A stretch of 8,522 nucleotides of DNA from an uncultured Prevotellaceae bacterium. Lineage in GTDB: Bacteria; Bacteroidota; Bacteroidia; Bacteroidales; Bacteroidaceae. A program made the position numbers and the translations under genes. The stretch is taken from NCBI GenBank assembly GCA_947176655.1, contig CAMWRK010000084.1, positions 1-8,522 on the forward strand, read 5' to 3'. Numbering within the stretch: position 1 is the stretch's first letter; every line of letters starts with the position of its first letter. The notes beneath the pieces were generated by a model. That model searched no databases. It was not told where the DNA came from and saw nothing but the letters and a program-made list of their open reading frames with translations. Below, in pieces: positions 1 through 3,517 of the stretch.

Positions 1-1297
1 CTATTTCACGGCGTGCACCAGGGCGTGCACCACTGATTGCATCACAAACCTGAACTATCGGGGCGATAAGTGATGTCATCTCCATTTCTTCGTGGTGGGC
101 GCCTATCGCATTGCATATATCAGGCTTTTCTTTGTATTTCTCAGCTAACTTGGCTCCATAAAGTGCATGTGGCATTTCCGGTTCCTCGTCTGGTACCTTG
201 CCGATGTCATGCAGGAGGCCGGCACGTTTGGCCTTTTTGGGGTTAAGTCCTAATTCGCTTGCCATGACAGCGCACAAGTTGGCGGTTTCTCTGGCATGTT
301 GCAGAAGGTTCTGACCGTATGAACTGCGATACTTCATTTTACCGACGATACGTATAAGTTCCGGATGCAGACCATGGATGCCAAGGTCAATTGTTGTACG
401 CTTGCCGGTTTCCAGAACTTCATCGTCAACTTGTTTTTTTACTTTGGCAACAACTTCTTCAATGCGGGCAGGATGTATTCTGCCATCAGAAACAAGTTGG
501 TGTAGAGCAAGACGGCAAATCTCACGGCGTACCGGATCAAATGCGCTTATCACGATAGCCTCTGGAGTGTCATCCACAACAATCTCTACTCCGGTTGCAT
601 TCTCGAGAGCACGTATGTTGCGTCCTTCGCGTCCGATAACTCTGCCCTTTACCTCATCGTTGTCAATATGGAAAACTGTTACGCTGTTTTCTACGGCAGT
701 TTCTGTGGCTACACGCTGTATGCTCTGGATAATGATTCTCTTAGCTTCTTTGTTGGCATTTATCTTAGCCTCGTCCATTATCTCATTGATATAGGCCTGG
801 GCGTTGGTTCGTGCCTCATCCTTGAGAGAATCTATCAGTTGCTGTTTCGCTTCTTCTGCGGACAGGCCGGACAGTTCTTCCAATTTTGTCCGCGCCTGAT
901 TGACCAGGTCGGCTTGGCGTGCATCCAAATCTTCCTCTTTTTTCTCCAGAAGTGCCTGTTGGTTTTCCAGACGGTTACGCAGGGTTTCTGATTCCTGCTT
1001 GCGGCGGTTCAACTCATCCTGACGTTGGTTGAGCATCATTTCACGTTGCTTGTTCCGGTTTTCTGCCTGTTGCAGCTGTTGTGTCCGTTGTTGCACTTCC
1101 TTGTCCAATTCGTTTTTCTTGGAAAGAAATTTTTCTTTGACCTCCAGAAGTTTTTTCTGTTTAATGACTTCGGCCTCTTTCAGGATTTCCTCTTCCATTT
1201 TCTTCTGTTTTCGAGGCACTATTGTGAAATACCAGATAGCCCACCAGACTACAATCGCGGAGATTCCGCACACGATACCAATTATTATCTCGGTCAT
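1..1297 (-). CDS. rny: Ribonuclease Y (partial, C-terminus beyond window)
   Basis: RNase Y is a membrane-anchored endoribonuclease that starts the decay of many mRNAs. The window holds 432 codons from the ATG at 1297; the frame is open to the left edge, and with family members of about 510-520 residues, roughly 80 C-terminal residues are missing. Visible domains in order: an N-terminal membrane helix (about residues 4-22), a long Lys/Glu/Gln-rich coiled coil (about 27-200), a KH RNA-binding domain with the GxxG loop G222-R-E-G225, and an HD hydrolase domain with H334, the H363-D364 pair in the string LLHDIGK, H401-H402, and D419 just before GARPGARRE. All expected metal-site residues are present, so the enzyme should be active. 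There is no Shine-Dalgarno sequence; the leader is A/T-rich. It lies 33 bases downstream of zapA and is probably cotranscribed with it. Identification is from domain order and motifs. Confidence 0.96.
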   Translation of the reverse strand, partial: MTEIIIGIVCGISAIVVWWAIWYFTIVPRKQKKMEEEILKEAEVIKQKKLLEVKEKFLSKKNELDKEVQQRTQQLQQAENRNKQREMMLNQRQDELNRRKQESETLRNRLENQQALLEKKEEDLDARQADLVNQARTKLEELSGLSAEEAKQQLIDSLKDEARTNAQAYINEIMDEAKINANKEAKRIIIQSIQRVATETAVENSVTVFHIDNDEVKGRVIGREGRNIRALENATGVEIVVDDTPEAIVISAFDPVRREICRLALHQLVSDGRIHPARIEEVVAKVKKQVDDEVLETGKRTTIDLGIHGLHPELIRIVGKMKYRSSYGQNLLQHARETANLCAVMASELGLNPKKAKRAGLLHDIGKVPDEEPEMPHALYGAKLAEKYKEKPDICNAIGAHHEEMEMTSLIAPIVQVCDAISGARPGARREI

Positions 1298-1330
1298 ATC
1301 TTATTGTTGTATTTAAATAATATATTTAGT

Positions 1331-1618
1331 TTATTTTTCCAATCTTTGTTCGATTTCCGTGAGTAACGGATTCAACTTTTCCATTAGGGCAGTGTTGTCG
1401 TTATTTTCCATAGAGTGTTGCAGTCTTACAGCAATGTCGAGCATGCATAATACCATGTAGCGTTCAGTGGCGAGGCCTGGATAGCTGCGTGTATAGAAAG
1501 CGTATCTTTCTTTCATCAATTTCTCTGCCTGGCGGTACAGATGTTCCTCTTTTCGCGGAACTGTCATGGGAAGATCCCATGAGCCAAAGCGTATTGTAAT
1601 ATTCTGTAAGTCTTTCAT
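1331..1618 (-). CDS. zapA: Cell division protein ZapA
   Basis: ZapA binds FtsZ in the cytoplasm and promotes protofilament bundling at the division ring. The 95-residue product fits the family (about 95-110 residues). It has an N-terminal head with a strand pair (NITIRFGSWDLPMTVPRKEE), a helix with the family pattern of aromatic and basic residues (LYRQAEKLMKERYAFY), and a C-terminal amphipathic helix that would form the dimerisation coiled coil. I chose the ATG at 1618, which lies 2 bases after the stop of the upstream coiled-coil gene; an in-frame ATG at 1648 would add ten residues not expected in the family and overlap that gene by 28 bases. The tight spacing indicates translational coupling with the upstream gene. 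A perfect 8-base inverted repeat sits at codons 13-19. The placement just upstream of rny is, to my recollection, common in Bacteroidetes. Confidence 0.9.
   Translation of the reverse strand: MKDLQNITIRFGSWDLPMTVPRKEEHLYRQAEKLMKERYAFYTRSYPGLATERYMVLCMLDIAVRLQHSMENNDNTALMEKLNPLLTEIEQRLEK
1564..1582 (-). repeat. Inverted repeat (hairpin) near the 5' end of zapA
   Basis: TCATGGGA (1564-1571) and TCCCATGA (1575-1582) are perfect complements separated by three bases. In the zapA mRNA this would form an 8-bp stem with a triloop, beginning 36 bases downstream of the start codon. The repeat is seen directly; a regulatory role is inference only, and it could be a by-product of the encoded residues S13-T19. 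Confidence 0.5.
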
Positions 1619-1620
1619 TG

Positions 1621-1920
1621 TTATTGCACTTTCAGAGTTGCAAGGCATTTGTCTACAGACGCGATCATCTTATTGATACGCTTGCGTGTTGTTCTCAGAT
1701 CGCCATTGTCTGCCATATCCATAAGTCGTGCCATCTTTAGAACCGCGTACTGTTCTTCCAGAACGCGGTTCTCCTCCTCCAGAATATTACAACGTTGCTC
1801 TTGTTCTGCCAATTTCTTTTTGGCATCTGTCAAAAGCAAATTGAGTTTGTCGTATTGCAGCATCATCTGGCGGATGCGTGTTTCAAGACGTGAGACTAAG
1901 ACAGCAAGATCCTGATCCAT
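1621..1920 (-). CDS. Small coiled-coil protein upstream of ZapA
   Basis: This 99-residue cytoplasmic protein has no signal peptide or membrane segment. Residues 1 to about 66 show a near-continuous heptad pattern rich in Leu, Glu, Lys and Gln, indicating a parallel or antiparallel coiled coil. A short break (D70-N-G-D) is followed by a basic-to-amphipathic helix ending in KMIASVDKCLATLK. To my recollection, small proteins with this layout and a similar tail occur directly before zapA in other Bacteroidetes, but I know of no tested function. Its stop lies 2 bases before the zapA start, and its own start lies 2 bases after the stop of the 205-residue gene, so the three are probably translated as a coupled block. 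A role as a divisome partner, comparable to proteobacterial ZapB (also a small coiled coil that works with ZapA), is a guess from position and shape; no sequence homology to ZapB is claimed. Confidence 0.85.
   Translation of the reverse strand: MDQDLAVLVSRLETRIRQMMLQYDKLNLLLTDAKKKLAEQEQRCNILEEENRVLEEQYAVLKMARLMDMADNGDLRTTRKRINKMIASVDKCLATLKVQ
1739..1772 (-). repeat. 34-base inverted repeat inside the coiled-coil gene
   Basis: AGAACCGCGT (1739-1748) is the exact reverse complement of ACGCGGTTCT (1763-1772). Inside these arms, after one mismatch on each side, CTG (1750-1752) pairs with CAG (1759-1761), leaving a six-base loop. On the coding strand the RNA would form a 10-bp stem, a U-U mismatch, 3 more pairs and a GAAGAA loop. 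It covers the codons for ENRVLEEQYAVLK. There is no U-tract, so it does not look like an intrinsic terminator. Confidence 0.6.
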
Positions 1921-1922
1921 GC

Positions 1923-2540
1923 TTATTCCGTGCTTTGAGGATTCGTCTCCTTTTTGGCAAGCATGACTGTCGTGTAAACATATTCAGTCATCCATGCTTC
2001 ACTATATGATAATGCACTTTGGTATTTCCGCAGAGAGATGCATGTACGTCTTACTCCATCGTCTTTCCAGTCATTGCGCGTCATGATTTCATGAACCTGT
2101 TTCTCTACCATAGAGCGCATCGCTTTACGAAAGAAACCCGGCAGGCGAAATTTCCACTGCATAAGATTGCCCATCAGCATCATCAGATCCTGGCTGAATC
2201 CTTGGAATTGCAACAAATAAGATTGGACATCTTGAACGGTTCTACATCGTTTTTTGATGCTTTGGTCTATTTCTTTAAAAAATCCTTCGCTGATATTATA
2301 TATGCCCTGCAGCATTCTCATGCACTGCTTCTTTTCTGCCATACCAAGTTTGTTGCTTTGTGTTGCCACATGATATGTTTGCTTGAATACACGCAAATCT
2401 GGCAATGCGGCTAAGTTGTTTATCCCTATTTGGGCAGCAATGGCCGCTTGATAATAAACGCGTATAAGAAGCATGAAGTCTTCTACGCCGCCAACATTGC
2501 TTTTGTCTTTCTTCTTGAATAGTTTGTTGAATATACTCAT
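1923..2540 (-). CDS. Conserved-looking hypothetical helical protein, 205 residues
   Basis: I do not recognise this protein. It starts with a short basic amphipathic stretch (SIFNKLFKKKDK) that could touch the membrane surface. It has no signal peptide and no clear transmembrane helix; the most hydrophobic stretches are residues 21-45 and 111-129 and contain charged or polar residues. The composition is mostly helical, with many Met, Gln, Lys and Tyr and few Pro or Gly. A basic block, RLPGFFRKAMRSMVEKQ, lies at 132-148, and the C-terminal 40 residues are aromatic-rich. The ATG at 2540 follows an A/T-rich leader with no Shine-Dalgarno sequence. The stop is 2 bases before the coiled-coil gene, so it is cotranscribed with the coiled-coil protein and ZapA. 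Its context suggests a cytoplasmic or membrane-peripheral role linked to division or envelope work, but that is inference from neighbours alone. Confidence 0.8.
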   Translation of the reverse strand: MSIFNKLFKKKDKSNVGGVEDFMLLIRVYYQAAIAAQIGINNLAALPDLRVFKQTYHVATQSNKLGMAEKKQCMRMLQGIYNISEGFFKEIDQSIKKRCRTVQDVQSYLLQFQGFSQDLMMLMGNLMQWKFRLPGFFRKAMRSMVEKQVHEIMTRNDWKDDGVRRTCISLRKYQSALSYSEAWMTEYVYTTVMLAKKETNPQSTE

Positions 2541-2587
2541 GTTGTCAGAATATTGGGTGTGAGTTATTAGATGCCTGAGTAAAAAAG

Positions 2588-3289
2588 CTAAATCCAGTCA
2601 TCTGTTTCTGTAGGCTTGTTGTTGTCGGGGTATAATGATTGTGATTGATCCTGGTCGTGCTCCATTGGATTGTCTTCATCATGTATTCTTTTTTCGTCTA
2701 TGTTGTCATTATTACCGATGAGGTCATGATTAATACATGACGTTTGATTCTCGGTACCGCATCGGGCATTTCCTGCGTAATCAGGTGCGTCTTCCAGCAA
2801 AGGAAGATCCCAGATAGAAATGGAACCGACAAGAATATTGAGTGCCAAGGGAAAACGTTCGGCATGGTTGACCATTGGGAATATTGAAGTACGGAATACC
2901 ACACCGGAGATGTGTTTCTCGTTGCCAACATGCATTTTATGGGAAGTAAGGATGGATTTGCTGTTGTTCCTTTTCGAGACAATGGCCTGAAGTATGAAAA
3001 TTATCGGGAAGATTGTCAGCAGGAACAATAACGAAAGTGATATGTCTGCCAATCGTTTCAGTGTACGGTTGAGCGGACTTTCCAGCCAGTGTATCTGCAG
3101 GATACAACTCACCCATTGCCTAATTATGATTAAGGCAATATTGTTGGTCAGCAATAATCCCCACAACCAGTTTATTCCGACATGACATGTATGGATCGCG
3201 GTTATGCAACATGCATTCACGACCATTGCATCAAAAGTGTAAACCAATCGCAGATACTGTTTCCTGTTATCAGACACTATTTTCTCCAT
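2588..3289 (-). CDS. Degenerate sugar-phosphotransferase-like membrane protein
   Basis: This 233-residue protein (from the ATG at 3289) has hydrophobic segments at about 20-37, 41-66 and 84-104, then a domain resembling bacterial sugar-1-phosphate transferases (WcaJ/PglC type), which load a sugar phosphate onto undecaprenyl phosphate. The resemblance is KRLADISLSLLFLLTIFPII (78-97, family pattern KR-x-x-D then a re-entrant helix), HVGNEKH (120 region), FRT (122-124, family FRSM) and NILVGSISI (141-149, family NVLKGDMSI). Key parts are missing. The catalytic Asp-Glu before the NVLKG block is Ala133-Glu134. Only 8 residues separate FRT from that site instead of several tens. The VGPRP motif and everything after it are replaced by an acidic tail (151-233; 19 Asp/Glu, 4 Lys/Arg). 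It is probably not an active transferase. The frame is intact, so a retained non-catalytic role is more likely than a fresh pseudogene. An alternative ATG at 3307 adds six residues. Confidence 0.7.
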   Translation of the reverse strand: MEKIVSDNRKQYLRLVYTFDAMVVNACCITAIHTCHVGINWLWGLLLTNNIALIIIRQWVSCILQIHWLESPLNRTLKRLADISLSLLFLLTIFPIIFILQAIVSKRNNSKSILTSHKMHVGNEKHISGVVFRTSIFPMVNHAERFPLALNILVGSISIWDLPLLEDAPDYAGNARCGTENQTSCINHDLIGNNDNIDEKRIHDEDNPMEHDQDQSQSLYPDNNKPTETDDWI

Positions 3290-3296
3290 TATTGAG

Positions 3297-3304
3297 CAAA
3301 GATA
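3297..3304 (-). promoter_or_regulatory. Bacteroidetes-type -7 promoter element for the minus-strand operon
   Basis: On the minus strand TATCTTTG matches the Bacteroidetes -7 consensus TAnnTTTG exactly. TTTA, 18 bases upstream, is a near match to the -33 TTTG. It is the only exact match I found in the upstream region on this strand. Transcription would begin only a few bases before the ATG at 3289, and the element overlaps the alternative ATG at 3307, which argues for the shorter start. Confidence 0.5.
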
Positions 3305-3366
3305 CATATTATTTGTTAATGATAAACTTTTTATGTCTTTTTTTGTGCGCTTTGATGCGTTTTTTT

Positions 3367-3376
3367 TGACATGTCA
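3367..3376. promoter_or_regulatory. 10-base palindrome between the two promoters (possible operator)
   Basis: TGACATGTCA is a perfect 10-base palindrome lying between the two promoter candidates of the divergent operons. It is flanked by a T-run (3360-3367) and an A-run (3387-3393). A second, looser pair overlaps it: TTGATG (3352-3357) with CATCAA (3375-3380). A dimeric regulator could bind here, but no regulator is encoded in the window and chance cannot be excluded. Confidence 0.25.
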
Positions 3377-3398
3377 TCAATGAAATAAAAAAATAATG

Positions 3399-3406
3399 TA
3401 TTTTTG
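3399..3406 (+). promoter_or_regulatory. Bacteroidetes-type -7 promoter element for wzc
   Basis: TATTTTTG matches the TAnnTTTG consensus exactly and is followed by CTCC. No good -33 TTTG is found at the usual distance; the nearest TTTG (3365-3368) is about 10 bases too far upstream. Transcription would start near 3410, giving wzc a leader of about 105 bases. Confidence 0.5.
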
Positions 3407-3447
3407 CTCCGTAAAGTAGGATCTATTTGCGAATTAGAAAATATAGT

Positions 3448-3478
3448 TTCCCATGTGGTGTCCGTGCCGGAATGGGAA
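3448..3478 (+). repeat. Hairpin in the wzc leader
   Basis: TTCCCAT (3448-3454) and ATGGGAA (3472-3478) are perfect complements around a 17-base loop. In the leader RNA the 5' arm would include the A and U of the start codon of the small leader frame at 3453. There is no U-tract after it, so it is not a typical terminator. Confidence 0.4.
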
Positions 3479-3500
3479 TATTGGACTGAAATATAAGTAA
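3453..3500 (+). other. Possible 15-codon leader reading frame before wzc
   Basis: An ATG at 3453 opens a frame encoding MWCPCRNGNIGLKYK and stopping at TAA 3498-3500, 17 bases before the wzc ATG and in a different frame. It holds Trp and two Cys in its first five codons. The start codon overlaps the arm of the leader hairpin. It is short enough to occur by chance, and no translation signal can be read in an organism that does not depend on Shine-Dalgarno sequences. Confidence 0.2.
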
Positions 3501-3517
3501 AATATAGATTAGACGTT

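Noticed and set aside
1298..1330. Terminator or promoter between zapA and rny
   Set aside because: The 33 bases are A/T-rich but hold no inverted repeat with a U-tract and no TAnnTTTG match on the minus strand.
378..1366. Several plus-strand frames of 95-138 codons
   Set aside because: They are antisense to rny, and the Phe/Leu/Ser-rich products are what the complement of a Lys/Glu-rich coiled coil gives.
1331..1648. Longer zapA starting at 1648
   Set aside because: It would overlap the upstream coiled-coil gene by 28 bases and add ten residues before the family-typical start MKDLQNITIRFG.
2698..2982. 94-codon minus-strand frame overlapping the transferase-like gene
   Set aside because: It is in another frame of the same strand within a gene that has family motifs, and it shows no domain of its own.
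2588..3289. Frameshifted pseudogene of an active sugar transferase
   Set aside because: The frame is open throughout, and the other two minus-strand frames do not supply the missing VGPRP or catalytic blocks.
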